Below, piece after piece: positions 15,917 through 26,473 of a stretch of 64,000 nucleotides of DNA. A program made the translations under genes and the position numbers. The stretch's first letter is position 1, and every line of letters starts with the position of its first letter. The notes under the pieces are model-generated. The model was not told where the DNA came from, did no database searches, and worked only from the letters and a program-made list of their open reading frames with translations. Location: the NCBI GenBank assembly GCA_947623965.1, contig CANQIF010000002.1, positions 62,001-126,000 of the forward strand, read 5' to 3'. This DNA comes from an uncultured Alistipes sp. Its GTDB lineage: Bacteria > Bacteroidota > Bacteroidia > Bacteroidales > Rikenellaceae.

Positions 15917-17867
15917 ATGAGAACCAAACTGCTGCTGCCCGCGACGCTGGCTGTCCTCTCCGTCGCCGCTCTTTCCGCCCAGACACCGCCCGAATCGGTC
16001 GTCTGCAACGACAATGTATGCCTCATGGAGGCAAATGGAGGCACGGAGCCCGTCGGCGAACTCTTTTCGGTGGTTTGCCCGGTCGGGCAATCCGCCGTAC
16101 AGCCGATCGAGCAGGCACCGCGTCTCCCGACGCTCGACGGCAAGACGATCGCCGTCGTGGGCGGCAGCTTCATGGCCTCGATCACCCATCCCGAGATCAA
16201 GCGGTTGATCCTGCAGGAGTATCCGACCGCCACGGTCTACGTCTTGAGCGAGATCGGCTCGGCCGGTGTCTTCCCCGGCCCCGGCATTCGGCGCAACTCG
16301 GTGGAGCAGTTCCAGGCCCGGCTGAAGGAGCTCGGCGTCGATGCCGTCATCAGCGGCAACGGGGGGTTGCGGATTGTGCACCCCGAAAGAGACCGGATCG
16401 AGCATCGCAGCGGAGTATATGGGCATTCCCTCCGTTACCATCGCCGGGCCGGGATTCGCCGAGCAGGCGGTGCTGACGGCAGCCCACAGCGGCGTGCAGG
16501 TCGCCCGCGTGGCCCGTTATCCCGGAGCCTTTGCGGCGCACACCGAGGCGGAGCTCCTCGAAAACACGCGCAAGGTGTTGTGGCCGCAGATCCGGGAGGC
16601 GCTGACGAAACCGATCGCCGAGAGCGAAAAAACGCCCCTCGACAACCTCGCGTCGCCCGATCCGCGCGCGACGGTCTTCAGCGGCACGATCGACGGCGTG
16701 AACCGCTATTTCGCCGAGATGAACTGGAGCGACGGCCTGCCGATCGTTCCGCCGACGATGGAACGCATCGACGCCTTTCTGCGCTTCGGCGGCATGGCTT
16801 ACGATGCGCCGGTCGCGACGCTGCCCATCGCCCATCGCCGGACACTGGCGATCCACGTCGCAGCGTGCGGCGTCATGGCGGGGTGCCGCCCCGAGTATAT
16901 GCCTGTTCTCGTGGCCCTGACCAAGGCGCTCGGCGCCCCCGACTTTCGCCGGACGCTGAGCAGCACGCACGCCTGGAATCCCTATTGCTGGTTCAACGGA
17001 CCGGTCGCGCGGCAGCTGGGCATCGACTGCGGACAGGGTGAAATTTCGGAGGCGGCCAATGCGGCGATCGGCCGCTTCCTGAATCTTGCGCTCAAGAATC
17101 TGTCGGGCTACTGCGTCAAGCAGGATCGCATGGGAACCTTCGGCTACCTCATGCCGTGGTGTTTGGTCGAGGACGAGGAGGCGTGCGCCCGCATCGGCTG
17201 GAAGCCCTATCACGTCGGACAGGGATATGCCCCGAACGACAACACGATCACGGTATCCTCCGCCCTGCTGTGGGGCAACAACATGGCTCCCTCGACCGAT
17301 GATCCCGGGCGGATCGCGCAACTCGTGGCCTGGGACGTCGCCGAACGCTGCCAGTTCGCCCTCGGCAGCGGCAGGCAGTACACGTATCGGACGATCCTGC
17401 TGACCGAGCCCGTGGCCGGCAGCCTGAAAAAGGCGTACGCGGACAAGACCGATTTCGAACGGGCGTTGGTCGGACAGGCGCGGCGGCCGCTGCACGAACG
17501 GGCCTTTGCCAATTACTATGCGAATCCGGGCAGCCGCCTCGATCCGGAGAAGTTCCCGCTTTCGCGCTACGAGAAGCGGATCGCCCGCACGGAGCAGGCG
17601 GAGCTGACACCCTGCCCCGCGTGGTATGCGCTGCCCGAAGGATGCGGGGGAACGGAAATATGGACCGTCCAGGTCATGCAGCCGGGGATGACGGCGATCC
17701 TCGTTACGGGCGACCGGGCCCGCAACAAGGTGCAGACGATGCCCGGCGGCGGCTGCAGCACGGTCGAAATCGAGCTGCCCGCAAATTGGGATGAATTGAT
17801 GCAGGAGGCCGGCTACCCGCCGCTGGAGCGGTTCTACATCGCCCCGGAGCGCTCCGGCGGGAAGTAA
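15917..17867 (+). pseudogene. Exported UGSC-like redox fusion protein, frameshifted in a G run
   Basis: Signal peptide MRTKLLLPATLAVLSVAALSAQ. The first frame runs from 15917. At 16361-16366 there are six Gs where five restore the frame, giving ISGNGGCGLCTPKETG and a 649-residue protein. CGLC (about residues 151-154) sits where UGSC-family (seleno)proteins have U-G-S-C, so this is a Cys version with a CxxC. The second part (from about residue 250) contains WSDGLPIVPPT and ACGVMAGCRPEYMPV, words I associate with proteins encoded next to UGSC genes; here they are fused. It may be a periplasmic thiol-redox enzyme; function unproven. The extra G may be a mutation, phase variation or a sequencing error. 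A second ORF from 16341 could make the C-terminal part alone. Confidence 0.6.
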
Positions 17868-17879
17868 CCCTGCCTGACA

Positions 17880-18360
17880 GGTATGGAGCAGCCTCTGCCC
17901 TCGCAGGGCGGAGGCCTTCAGCCTGAACTTGTAATTCTGAATTTTGAATCTTGAATTTTGAATTTGCGCCCGAATGGGCGCAGCGGGCTACAGCCTCCCA
18001 GCGGCGGAGGCCCGCAGTTCATGACTGAACATGCGCGCTCCGCAGGCTGCGACCCGAGTATAATTTTGAATCTTGAATTTTGAATCCTGAATTTGCGATT
18101 CCGACAAGGAATCGCTGCGGGCCGCAGCCTCCGCCCGGCGGAGGCCCGCAGCTCCTTGCAGTCGAGCGGGACCTCCGCAGGCTGCGCTCCGAAATCGAAT
18201 TAGCATTTGAGTGCAGCAATTCATTTTTAATTCTTCATTTTGAATTTTTCATTTGCGGCTTCACATGAAGCCGCCGCAGCCCGCAGCCGCCCCCGGGCGG
18301 AGGGCTGCTCCTCTGCGTCGCAGGCCCGTCCGCTCGGCTGCGGGCTTGCCTTGCGCCTGA
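17880..18360. repeat. GC-rich composite hairpin repeat, locus 3 (three units in series)
   Basis: Three successive units, each made of an AT ladder (about 17930-17965, 18061-18095 and 18215-18252), a hairpin (CGCCCGAATGGGCG, then GCGATTCCGACAAGGAATCGC, then GGCTTCACATGAAGCC) and a GC module with CAGCCTCC...GGCGGAGGCCCGCAG. The last unit carries the GCCCCCGGGCGGAGGGCTGC and CCGCTCGGCTGCGGGC words also seen at loci 2 and 4. Fills the gap before uvrA; no gene. Confidence 0.75.
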
Positions 18361-18417
18361 ATTCTTTTTTTTCTGCAAAAGAACCTCGCCGCTCTTTCCC
18401 GTTTTGCGGAACTGTCG

Positions 18418-18425
18418 TATCTTTG
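18418..18425 (+). promoter_or_regulatory. -7 element of uvrA
   Basis: TATCTTTG, 57 nt before the chosen ATG. The -33 region at about 18395 reads TTT, so the match is partial. Confidence 0.55.
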
Positions 18426-18482
18426 TCCGTTCGCCCCCGCCGCAGCCTGCCGGAACGGAGCGCGGGGCGTCCGTCGAAAATT

Positions 18483-21400
18483 ATGGGACAGGATACGATC
18501 AAGATACTCGGCGCGCGGGTGCACAACCTGCAGAACGTCGATCTCGAAATTCCGCGCCGCCGTCTGGTGGTCGTTACGGGGTTGAGCGGCTCGGGCAAAT
18601 CGTCGCTCGCCTTCGACACGATCTATGCCGAGGGGCAGCGCCGCTACATGGAGACGCTGTCGGCCTATGCGCGCCACTTCGTCGGGACGATGGAGCGTCC
18701 AGAGGTCGACCGGATCACGGGCCTCAGCCCCGTGGTGGCGATCGAGCAGAAGACCACCAACAAGAATCCCCGCTCGACCGTGGGAACCGTCACCGAGATC
18801 AACGACTTCCTGCGTCTGCTCTTCGCCCGCGCCTCGCGCGCCTACTCGCCCGTGACGGGCGAACGGATGGTGCGCTACACCGACGAACGGATCGTCGAGC
18901 TGATCCGCGAACGCTTCGCCGGGCGGCGCATCGCCCTCCTGGCTCCTGTCGTGCAGGGCCGCAAGGGCCACTACCGCGAACTCTTCGAGTCGCTGGCCCG
19001 CAAAGGCTACCTCTACGCCCGCATCGACGGCGAGATTCGCGAATTCTCGTCCGGCATGCGGCTCGACCGCTACAAAACCCACACGATCGATCTGGTCGTG
19101 GACCGGCTGCAGGTGGCCGGGGAGAGCGCCGACCGCATCATGACCTCGCTCAAGGAGGCGATGCGCCAGGGCAAGGGAACGATGGCCGTCTACGACTACG
19201 ACACCGGCCAGCAGCGCTTCTACTCGCGCCACCTCATGTGCCCCACGACCGGCACGGCCTTCGAGGACCCTGCGCCGCACACCTTCTCGTTCAACTCGCC
19301 CAAGGGGGCCTGCCCCCACTGCAACGGTCTGGGCGAGGAGGCGGTCTTCGATCTCGACAAGATCATTCCCGACCGGCGGCGCTCGCTGCGCGAGGGGGCC
19401 GTCGAACCGCTCGGCAAGTACCGCAACGACCGCACCTTCGCGATGCTCGAAATGCTCGGACACCGCTATGACTTCACGCTCGACGATCCGTTGGAGAGCT
19501 TCTCCGAGACGGCGCTCAACGTGCTGCTCTACGGCGATTCCGAGCCGCTGACGATCGACCTCTCCCGCTTCAGCGCTCCGGCCGGCGGGGTGCAGTTCCT
19601 CCAGTGGGAGGGGCTGGCCGACTACATCGACCGCCTCGAGGAGGAGGATGCGAAGCGCGGCCAGAAGTGGCGCGGGCAGTTCCTCGTCTATCGCAAGTGC
19701 TCCGTCTGCGGCGGGTCGCGTCTCCGGGAGGAGGCGCTCTGCTTCCGCATCGGCGACCGCAACATCGCCCAGCTTTCGGCCCTCTCGATCGCCGAATTCG
19801 CCGCCTGGATGGAGGGGATCGAGGAGCGCATGGACGAAAAGGAGCGCCGCATCGCCCGCGACATCGTCAAGGAGATTCGCGAGCGGACGCGCTTCCTGCT
19901 CGACGTGGGGCTCGGTTACCTCTCGCTCGACCGCGCCTCGCGCAGCCTCTCGGGCGGCGAGAGCCAGCGCATCCGCTTGGCGACGCAGATCGGCTCGAAA
20001 TTAGTCAACGTCCTCTACATCCTCGACGAGCCCTCGATCGGGCTTCACCAGCGCGACAACCTGCGGTTGATCCGTTCGCTGCAGGAGCTGCGCGATGCGG
20101 GCAACTCGGTGATCGTCGTTGAGCATGACGAGGAGATGATGCGCGCGGCCGACTTCATCATCGACGTCGGACCGGGGGCGGGCCGCCGGGGAGGCCGCAT
20201 CGTGGCGGCGGGAACGTTCGACGAGATTCTGCGGTCGGAGAGCATCACGGCCGACTACCTCACGGGACGCCGCCGCATCGAGATTCCCGCCGCGCTGCGG
20301 GCCGGCAGCGGCGAACGGATCGTGCTGCGCGGCGCCCGCGGCAACAACCTGAAGAACATCGACGTCTCTTTCCCGCTCGGGAAGCTCATCTGCGTGACGG
20401 GGGTCAGCGGTTCGGGCAAATCGACCCTCATTAACGAGACCCTGCGGCCGATCCTGAGCCGCAAGCTCTACCGCTCGCTCGACCGGCCCCTCGACTACGA
20501 TGCGATCGAGGGGATCGAGCACATCGACAAGTTGGTGGTGGTGGACCAGTTGCCCATCGGCCGCTCGCCGCGCAGCAACCCAGCCACCTATGCGAACGTC
20601 TTCACCGACATCCGCAAGCTCTTCGAGAAGACCCCCGACGCCCAGATCCGCGGCTACCGGGCGGGCCACTTCTCGTTCAACATCCGCGGCGGCCGCTGCG
20701 AAACCTGCCGCGGCGCCGGGGTGCAGACGATCGAGATGAACTTTCTGCCCGACGTCTACGTGCGCTGCAAGGCGTGCGGCGGCAACCGTTACAACCGCGA
20801 GACGCTCGAGGTGCGCTACAAAGGGCGCAACATCAACGATGTGCTGAACATGACGATCAACGCGGCGGCCGAATTTTTCGAGACGATCCCGTCGATCTAT
20901 CCCAAACTCAAGGCGATCCAGGAGGTCGGTCTGGGCTACCTGACCCTCGGGCAGCCCTGCACGACCCTCTCGGGCGGCGAGAGCCAACGCATCAAGCTGG
21001 CCGCCGAGCTGGCCAAGGCCGATACGGGGCACACGCTCTACATCCTCGACGAGCCGACGACGGGGCTCCACTTCGAGGACATCCGCCAGCTGCTCGACAT
21101 CCTGAACCGGTTGGTCGATCGCGGCAATACGGTGATCGTCATCGAACACAACCTCGACGTCATCAAGGTGGCTGACCACCTGATCGACATCGGTCCCGAG
21201 GGAGGCGCCGAGGGGGGCCGGATCGTTGCCGAGGGGACGCCCGAGGAGGTCGCGGCCTGCGAAAAGAGCTATACGGGGCGGTTCCTCGCCCCGCTGCTGG
21301 CGGCGGCCAGGCAGGCGGCCGCTGCGCCTCGCGAGCCGGAGGAGAAGGCCGCCTCCGGGGAACCGGCGAAAAAGGGACCGGTAAAAAAGGCGCCTGCGAA

Positions 21401-21593
21401 GGCGACCGCCGCGGCATCGGAGAAGAGACCCTCCCGAACACCGGCGAAGAACTCCTCCACAGCATCGGAGAAGAAGGCAACCGGAACATTGGAGAAGAAA
21501 GCAGCCGGAACATCGGAGGAGGAGTCCACCCGAAAATCCGACAGGAAAGCCCCGGCGAAAAAACGGTCCGGAAAGTCGGCGCCGGAGAAGTGA
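18483..21593 (+). CDS. uvrA: UvrA, excinuclease ABC subunit A, with a Lys/Ala-rich C-terminal tail
   Basis: 1036 residues. Damage-sensing ATPase of nucleotide excision repair. First Walker A GLSGSGKS (33-40), second GVSGSGKST (about 640); two ABC signatures ([26 protein letters not shown]); zinc-binding CPHC/CSVCGG and CETC/CKACGG pairs. UvrA normally ends near residue 940 after FLAPLL. Here about 95 further residues follow, rich in Lys, Ala, Ser, Thr and Pro, with PAKK/EKKA repeats like a histone H1 tail. ATG 18483 ([12 protein letters not shown]) was chosen over the longer frame, which would be translated from repeat DNA. Monocistronic. Confidence 0.96.
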   Translation: MGQDTIKILGARVHNLQNVDLEIPRRRLVVVTGLSGSGKSSLAFDTIYAEGQRRYMETLSAYARHFVGTMERPEVDRITGLSPVVAIEQKTTNKNPRSTVGTVTEINDFLRLLFARASRAYSPVTGERMVRYTDERIVELIRERFAGRRIALLAPVVQGRKGHYRELFESLARKGYLYARIDGEIREFSSGMRLDRYKTHTIDLVVDRLQVAGESADRIMTSLKEAMRQGKGTMAVYDYDTGQQRFYSRHLMCPTTGTAFEDPAPHTFSFNSPKGACPHCNGLGEEAVFDLDKIIPDRRRSLREGAVEPLGKYRNDRTFAMLEMLGHRYDFTLDDPLESFSETALNVLLYGDSEPLTIDLSRFSAPAGGVQFLQWEGLADYIDRLEEEDAKRGQKWRGQFLVYRKCSVCGGSRLREEALCFRIGDRNIAQLSALSIAEFAAWMEGIEERMDEKERRIARDIVKEIRERTRFLLDVGLGYLSLDRASRSLSGGESQRIRLATQIGSKLVNVLYILDEPSIGLHQRDNLRLIRSLQELRDAGNSVIVVEHDEEMMRAADFIIDVGPGAGRRGGRIVAAGTFDEILRSESITADYLTGRRRIEIPAALRAGSGERIVLRGARGNNLKNIDVSFPLGKLICVTGVSGSGKSTLINETLRPILSRKLYRSLDRPLDYDAIEGIEHIDKLVVVDQLPIGRSPRSNPATYANVFTDIRKLFEKTPDAQIRGYRAGHFSFNIRGGRCETCRGAGVQTIEMNFLPDVYVRCKACGGNRYNRETLEVRYKGRNINDVLNMTINAAAEFFETIPSIYPKLKAIQEVGLGYLTLGQPCTTLSGGESQRIKLAAELAKADTGHTLYILDEPTTGLHFEDIRQLLDILNRLVDRGNTVIVIEHNLDVIKVADHLIDIGPEGGAEGGRIVAEGTPEEVAACEKSYTGRFLAPLLAAARQAAAAPREPEEKAASGEPAKKGPVKKAPAKATAAASEKRPSRTPAKNSSTASEKKATGTLEKKAAGTSEEESTRKSDRKAPAKKRSGKSAPEK

Positions 21594-21662
21594 CGGACAA
21601 CAGGGGCGGACCCGCAGCAAAGCCGGGCTCCCGCAGCGACCGTCCGGCCCATACGGGAAAAA

Positions 21663-21694
21663 CGAGCAGCGCAGCCAATCGGCTGCGCTGCTCG
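21663..21694. terminator. Bidirectional hairpin between uvrA and the PepSY-like gene
   Basis: Perfect 14-bp stem (CGAGCAGCGCAGCC/GGCTGCGCTGCTCG), 4-nt loop. It has TTTTT on the minus strand and a weaker T-rich tail on the plus strand, and lies between convergent genes. Confidence 0.88.
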
Positions 21695-21725
21695 CGTCGT
21701 TTGTTCCCGCATGCGGGGAGGCGTG

Positions 21726-22160
21726 TTATTCGGTCGCCTTGATGAAATCGCCGCTGCGATCGAAGTAGAGGCTGACTTTGTTCGCCAACCCGATCTTGTA
21801 CCCGTCGCTCGTCGTCTCGTAGCAGGTGACCTTCGTCGAGGGGTATTTCCGGCCTACATAGGTCTTGACCCCCTCCGGAAGAATGGCGCCGGGAACATAT
21901 CCCTCCTTCATCTTGATCTGCGTGCAGTCGCCCGTGCCGCCCTCGAACGATGCCTCGCTGCCGCTGTTGAAATAGACCGTATACTTGTCCCACGTGGACT
22001 GACGATCCATCTCGACGCGCTTCACCTTCTCGTTCGAGAAGTAGCGCTGGATGAAATCCTGCGACTTCTGCGGCAGCTTGCCGAACTCGACCTCCTGCGG
22101 CGCCGCACTCGCGCACCAGGCTGCGGCCGCGCAAACGAACGTCATTAAGAACTTTTTCAT
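21726..22160 (-). CDS. Periplasmic PepSY-like (DUF2874) protein
   Basis: 144 residues with a signal peptide (MKKFLMTFVCAAAAWCASA). The rest matches the Bacteroidetes PepSY-like, beta-lactamase-inhibitor-like family: LPQKSQDFIQRYFSNEKVKRVEMD, then KYTVYFNSGSEASFEGGTGDCTQIKMKEGYVPGAILPEG, then KVSLYFDRSGDFIKATE. Such proteins are small periplasmic two-repeat domains of unknown role. Start at 22160; a second ATG directly upstream (22163) would add one Met. Monocistronic. Confidence 0.8.
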   Translation of the reverse strand: MKKFLMTFVCAAAAWCASAAPQEVEFGKLPQKSQDFIQRYFSNEKVKRVEMDRQSTWDKYTVYFNSGSEASFEGGTGDCTQIKMKEGYVPGAILPEGVKTYVGRKYPSTKVTCYETTSDGYKIGLANKVSLYFDRSGDFIKATE

Positions 22161-22417
22161 CATACGTTTTTTTATTTGGTTTGACGACCGCATTCTCGTG
22201 CAAAAGGTGTTCCATTCGGCCTGCCCGGCGGAGAAAAAGTTCGCCACCTTATATTTATAAGGAGCGCTTCCGGAGCTTCCGGGTGCCCGATTCCGCTGCG
22301 ATCCGGCCCCGTTTGGCAAGTCATTTGCTTTTTTCGGTGTACGGTCCGGCCGTTCCGGCGCAGTGCGCCTGCGGAAAAGGGATCGCACCGATGTTTAACC
22401 GTTAAAACGAAACGCCT

Positions 22418-23386
22418 ATGTTTTACCACTCCAAGGAACTCCACTTCAAGGCGCGGGTCTCGAAGCCCGATCCGCGTTTCGCCTGCCTCCTGCTGGAGCA
22501 GTTCGGCGGCGGGAACGGCGAATTGAGCGCCTGCATGCAGTATTTCGTGCAGGCTTTCGCCTGCCGCAGCCCCTATCCCGACAAGTACGATCTGTTGATG
22601 GACATCGCCACCGAGGAGCTCGGCCACCTCGAAATCGTCGGGGCGACGATCCAGATGCTGCTCGCCGGCGTGAACGGCAACCTGAAAGATGCGGCCGAGC
22701 GCAACGACATCTTCGCCGACGGCTTCTCGAAAGACGACTTCATTCACTCCGTCTTCGCCGTCCCGCCCCAGTTCGGGGTCGTGACGGGCGGCGGCCCGCG
22801 GCTGACGGACAGCTCGGGTGTCCCCTGGCAGAGCACCTACATCAACGCCAACGGCGATCTGACGGTCGACCTGCGTTCGAACATCGCCTCCGAGTCGCGC
22901 GCCAAGATCGCCTACGAATACCTGATGCAGTTCACCGACGACAAGGATGTGCTGGCCACGCTCAACTACCTCATGACACGCGAGGTAGCCCACTTCCAGC
23001 AGTTCGAGGCGGCGCTCGAGACGATCAAGCCCAACTTCCCGCCGGGCGTGCTGCAGACCGATCCGCGCTACAGCAACCTCTATTCGAACCACTCGCAGGG
23101 CGAGGATGTCCGCGCACCCTGGAACGAGGGGCGTTCGACGGGCTTCGGCGAGGAGTGGCAGTACGTCGCCGACCCGCTGGCGCAGGTCCGCGAGACGGAC
23201 GGCCTGACCGAGGTCGAGCTGTGCGGCACGGACCGCACCCCCGAATCGGTGCGGCAGGCCGACCGCCGTCTGAGCAAGGTCCGCAGCGAGGAGGTGCGCT
23301 GCGCGACGCCGACCCGCAAGATCGGCTGGTGCGCTGGAAAGGCGAAGACCGGGAGCGAAAAACGCGTACCCGTCGAGCAGGAGTAG
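22418..23386 (+). CDS. Manganese catalase
   Basis: 322 residues, dimanganese (non-haem) catalase that splits H2O2. Ligands visible by pattern: Glu35 (GGNGELSACMQYF), Glu67 and His70 (ATEELGH), Glu159 (ASESRAKIAYEYL) and His192 (TREVAHFQQFE). Begins MFYHSKELHF, the family N-terminus. Length is slightly above usual, with a Cys-containing basic tail. It is followed by a small Ser-rich protein that may be co-expressed. Cytosolic. Confidence 0.94.
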   Translation: MFYHSKELHFKARVSKPDPRFACLLLEQFGGGNGELSACMQYFVQAFACRSPYPDKYDLLMDIATEELGHLEIVGATIQMLLAGVNGNLKDAAERNDIFADGFSKDDFIHSVFAVPPQFGVVTGGGPRLTDSSGVPWQSTYINANGDLTVDLRSNIASESRAKIAYEYLMQFTDDKDVLATLNYLMTREVAHFQQFEAALETIKPNFPPGVLQTDPRYSNLYSNHSQGEDVRAPWNEGRSTGFGEEWQYVADPLAQVRETDGLTEVELCGTDRTPESVRQADRRLSKVRSEEVRCATPTRKIGWCAGKAKTGSEKRVPVEQE

Positions 23387-23502
23387 CCCCGCGGCACGTC
23401 CGTTTGGTATATCTTTTGCACCTTTCCGCAGAAACGGCCGCCGTCGTCCGCGACGGAACGGGGAGGGCGGCGGCCGCCATTGTCCAATTAAAATTTGTAG
23501 TT

Positions 23503-23697
23503 ATGAAAGAGTCGAACAACAAGACGTCGGGCCGTTCGCAGGCCTCGGAGAGCAAGTCGAGCGTGAAGAACACCACGCGTAACAGCGCATCGGGCCAGGG
23601 CTCGAGCTGCAACGAAAAGTCCTCGGGTTCGGGCCGCACGTCGCGAAGCAACAATCCCGAAGGGATCAACCAGTACACGAAGAAGTCGGGCAAGTAG
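23503..23697 (+). CDS. Small Ser/Lys/Asn-rich disordered protein
   Basis: 64 residues, almost entirely polar (MKESNNKTSGRSQASESKSS...), ending NNPEGINQYTKKSGK. No hydrophobic core, so probably intrinsically disordered. It is translated from ATG 23503, 116 nt after the catalase, with a perfect terminator beyond. The conserved-looking end (NPEGINQYTKK) resembles small general-stress proteins, but I do not assign a family. Proximity to catalase suggests a stress role. Confidence 0.6.
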   Translation: MKESNNKTSGRSQASESKSSVKNTTRNSASGQGSSCNEKSSGSGRTSRSNNPEGINQYTKKSGK

Positions 23698-23724
23698 CCG
23701 CCTTTTGCGCCCGATCGTGTACGC

Positions 23725-23765
23725 GGGGTCGTCCGGCCGATGCCGGACGACCCCGATGCGTTTTC
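23725..23765 (+). terminator. Terminator after the small Ser-rich gene
   Basis: Perfect 13-bp stem GGGGTCGTCCGGC/GCCGGACGACCCC with a CGAT loop, then GATGCGTTTT. Confidence 0.85.
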
Positions 23766-23850
23766 CGGAGGCCGCGGCCGAAGAGAACTTTTTCGACGGC
23801 CAGCCTATGCCCCCCCCGAACCTGTATACCTGCGAACCCGCCCGAAACCG

Positions 23851-23885
23851 CAAAGGGAGCGGCCCATCTCTGGCCGCTCCCTTTG
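23851..23885 (-). terminator. Hairpin terminator of pheT
   Basis: Perfect 14-bp inverted repeat CAAAGGGAGCGGCC/GGCCGCTCCCTTTG about 20 nt past the pheT stop on the minus strand. T-run is short. An 8-C run (23810-23817) lies just beyond. Confidence 0.75.
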
Positions 23886-23905
23886 CTTGTTCCGAAAAAA
23901 AACGC

Positions 23906-26371
23906 CTATGCCCGGACTGTGGCGCCGCAGCGGTTCTCGAACTGTCGGGCGAGGTTCGCCATGACGCGCTCGATGGTCCGATCGTCGAGCGTGCGGGTGC
24001 GATCCTCCAGCACGAAACTGAGCGCATAGGACTTCTTGCCCTCGGGAAGCTTGTCGCCCTCGTAGACGTCGAAGAGCGAGACGCGTTTCAGCAGTTTGCG
24101 TTCCGCGGCGAAAGCCGCCTCGCGCAGCGCGGCGAAGGTCGTCGTGCGATCCACGAGCAGCGCCAGGTCGCGTTTCACCTCGGGGTATTTCGGAAGCTCC
24201 TCGGCGACGATGCGGTGCTTGCGGGTCGCCTTGACGAGCAGGTCGAAATCCAGCTCCATATAGTAGACCTCCTGCTTGACGTCGAACTGCTTGCGAATCT
24301 TCGGCGCGACGACGCCCAGTTCGGCCAGCTTCCGGTCGCCCTGCCGAAGCTCCAGCGCCTCGCCGAAGAGGTCGCTGTGCGCCGGTTCGCACTTCAGGGC
24401 GTAGATGTCGATGCCGAAACGGCGCAGCAGCTTCTCCGCGAGGCCCCGCAGCGTGAAGAAAGAGCACTTCACCGGCTTCGCGTCCCACGACTGGGGTGCG
24501 GCGATGCCCGTCACGGCGATTGCCAGCCGGTAGCTCTCCGAGTAGGCCGCCAGCGGCTTGTCGTCGGTGCGCGCCGCCTCGTCGCAGCGGTAGCAGTTGC
24601 CGAATTCGTAGAGCTTCAGGTCGCCGCTGCGGTGGTTGATGTTGAGTGTGACGGCCTCCATCATGTTGAACAGCAGCGTCTGGCGCATGATGTTCAGGTC
24701 GGCGCTCAGCGGATTCATGATCTTCACGCAGTGCTCGGCTGGATAGCTCTGCAGCCCCTCGTAGTAGGCCGCCTTCGTGAGCGAGTTGGACATGATCTCC
24801 GTGCAGCCGTTCGCCGTGAGGTAGTCGGCGGCGAGGTTCATGAGCTTCGAACGGTCGGGGTTCGGCGCATAGGAGAGCGTCGAACGCACGGCGGTCGGGA
24901 TCTCGACGTTGTTGTAGCCGTAGATGCGCAGAATATCTTCGATGAGGTCCGCCTCGCGCTGTACATCGACGCGGTAGGGCAGCACGGCGACCGTCAGCAC
25001 ATCGTCGTGCTCGGCGCGGATCGCGACGTCGAGCGCCGCGAGGATCGTGCGGACGGTCTCTTCGGGGATATGCTTGCCGATGAGGGCGTCGATGCGGTGC
25101 AGCGCGATGTCGAAGACGAAGGGTTCCGCCGGCGCGGTGCGAATATCGACGATCTCGCTCGAAATCGTGCCGCCTGCAAGCTCCTTCATGAGCAGCGCGG
25201 CGCGCTTCAGGGCGTAGACCTGCAGGTTGGGGTCGATGCCGCGCTCGAAGCGGAACGACGAGTCGGTGTTGAGCCCGAAGCGCTTGGCCGTCTTGCGGAC
25301 CCATACGGGGTTGAAGTAGGCGCTTTCGAGGAAGACGTCGGTCGTCGTCTCGCTGATGCCCGAGTCGAGGCCGCCGAAGACGCCCGCGATGCACATCGGC
25401 CGCTCGGCCGAGCAGATCATGAGGTCGCGGTCGGTCAGCCGGCGCTCGACGCCGTCGAGTGTGACGAAGGGGGTGCCCGTCTCGCAGGTGCGCACGACGA
25501 TCTGTCCGCCCTCGATCTTGCGGGCGTCGAAGGCGTGCAGGGGCTGTCCCAGCTCGAAGAGAACGAAGTTCGTGATATCCACGAGGTTGTTCTTCGGGTT
25601 GATGCCGGCGGCACGCAGGCAGTTCTGCATCCAGTCGGGCGAGGGGCCGATGCGGCAGCCGCTCACCGTGATGCCGGCGTAGCGCGGCGCAGCCTCCGGG
25701 TTCTCGACGCGGACGCCGATCGTCCGGTCGCGGTTATCGACGGCGAAAGCATCGACCGAGGGCCAGCGGAGCTCGCAGCGTTCGCCGCGGCTCTTCAGAT
25801 AGGCCGCCAGGTCGCGCGCCACGCCGATATGCGAGGCGGCATCGACACGGTTGGGCGTGAGGCCGATGGTGATCAGGTAGTCGTCCTCGATGCGGAGATA
25901 CTCCCGGGCCTGGGTCCCCGCCGCAGCCTCCGCCGGCAGCTCCATGATGCCGGCGTGCGACGAGCCGATGCCGAGTTCGTCCTCGGCGCAGAGCATGCCG
26001 AGCGACTCGACGCCGCGGATCTTCGAACGCTTGATCTTGAACTCCTCGTCGCCGCCGTTCGGGTAGAGGACCGCACCCACCTGGGCGCAGAGGACCTTGA
26101 GGCCCTGGCGGCAGTTGGGGGCGCCGCAGACGATCTGGAGCGGCGTGCCGGTGCCGACGTCGACGGTCGTGATGTGGAGGTGGTCCGAATCGGGATGATC
26201 GACGCAGGTGAGCACCTCGCCGACCACGACGCCCGCCAGACCGCCCTTGATGCTCTCGATCTTCTCGAAACCTTCGACTTCGAGCCCGATATCGGTCAGA
26301 ATGGTGGCGATCTCCTCGGCCGAACGGTCCGTGTCGAGGTAGCGCCTGAGCCAGTTGTAGGAAATATTCAT
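23906..26371 (-). CDS. pheT: Phenylalanyl-tRNA synthetase beta subunit
   Basis: 821 residues; with PheS forms the tetramer that charges tRNA-Phe. In order: N-terminal MNISYNWLRRYLD; EMAP-like tRNA-binding domain about 40-150 (VVGEVLTCVDHPDSDHLHITTVDVG, QIVCGAPNCRQG); B3/B4 editing region; B5 domain; synthetase-like core; C-terminal anticodon-binding FDX-ACB domain (YPEVKRDLALLVDRTTTF to RTLDDRTIERVMANLARQFENRCGA). ATG 26371 was chosen for the canonical N-terminus; the longer frame runs through the promoter. pheS is not adjacent. Confidence 0.97.
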   Translation of the reverse strand: MNISYNWLRRYLDTDRSAEEIATILTDIGLEVEGFEKIESIKGGLAGVVVGEVLTCVDHPDSDHLHITTVDVGTGTPLQIVCGAPNCRQGLKVLCAQVGAVLYPNGGDEEFKIKRSKIRGVESLGMLCAEDELGIGSSHAGIMELPAEAAAGTQAREYLRIEDDYLITIGLTPNRVDAASHIGVARDLAAYLKSRGERCELRWPSVDAFAVDNRDRTIGVRVENPEAAPRYAGITVSGCRIGPSPDWMQNCLRAAGINPKNNLVDITNFVLFELGQPLHAFDARKIEGGQIVVRTCETGTPFVTLDGVERRLTDRDLMICSAERPMCIAGVFGGLDSGISETTTDVFLESAYFNPVWVRKTAKRFGLNTDSSFRFERGIDPNLQVYALKRAALLMKELAGGTISSEIVDIRTAPAEPFVFDIALHRIDALIGKHIPEETVRTILAALDVAIRAEHDDVLTVAVLPYRVDVQREADLIEDILRIYGYNNVEIPTAVRSTLSYAPNPDRSKLMNLAADYLTANGCTEIMSNSLTKAAYYEGLQSYPAEHCVKIMNPLSADLNIMRQTLLFNMMEAVTLNINHRSGDLKLYEFGNCYRCDEAARTDDKPLAAYSESYRLAIAVTGIAAPQSWDAKPVKCSFFTLRGLAEKLLRRFGIDIYALKCEPAHSDLFGEALELRQGDRKLAELGVVAPKIRKQFDVKQEVYYMELDFDLLVKATRKHRIVAEELPKYPEVKRDLALLVDRTTTFAALREAAFAAERKLLKRVSLFDVYEGDKLPEGKKSYALSFVLEDRTRTLDDRTIERVMANLARQFENRCGATVRA

Positions 26372-26406
26372 ATCGTGCGGATGTTGTTTTGGCTGAATAA
26401 ATCGGA

Positions 26407-26436
26407 CAAAGATAACACACCGCGCGAAAAAATCAA
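26407..26436 (-). promoter_or_regulatory. Promoter of pheT
   Basis: Minus strand: TTG (26434-26436), 19 nt, TATCTTTG (26407-26414), 36 nt before the pheT ATG. Confidence 0.82.
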
Positions 26437-26473
26437 AATCCGCACTCCGAAATTCGGGGCTGCGTTCCGCTGC

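Noticed and set aside
17930..18260. CRISPR array
   Set aside because: The repeats are ladders of short words and hairpins with no regular repeat-spacer pattern and no cas genes.
20001..21620. 539-codon minus-strand ORF opposite uvrA
   Set aside because: Shadow frame; includes the reversed Lys/Ala tail.
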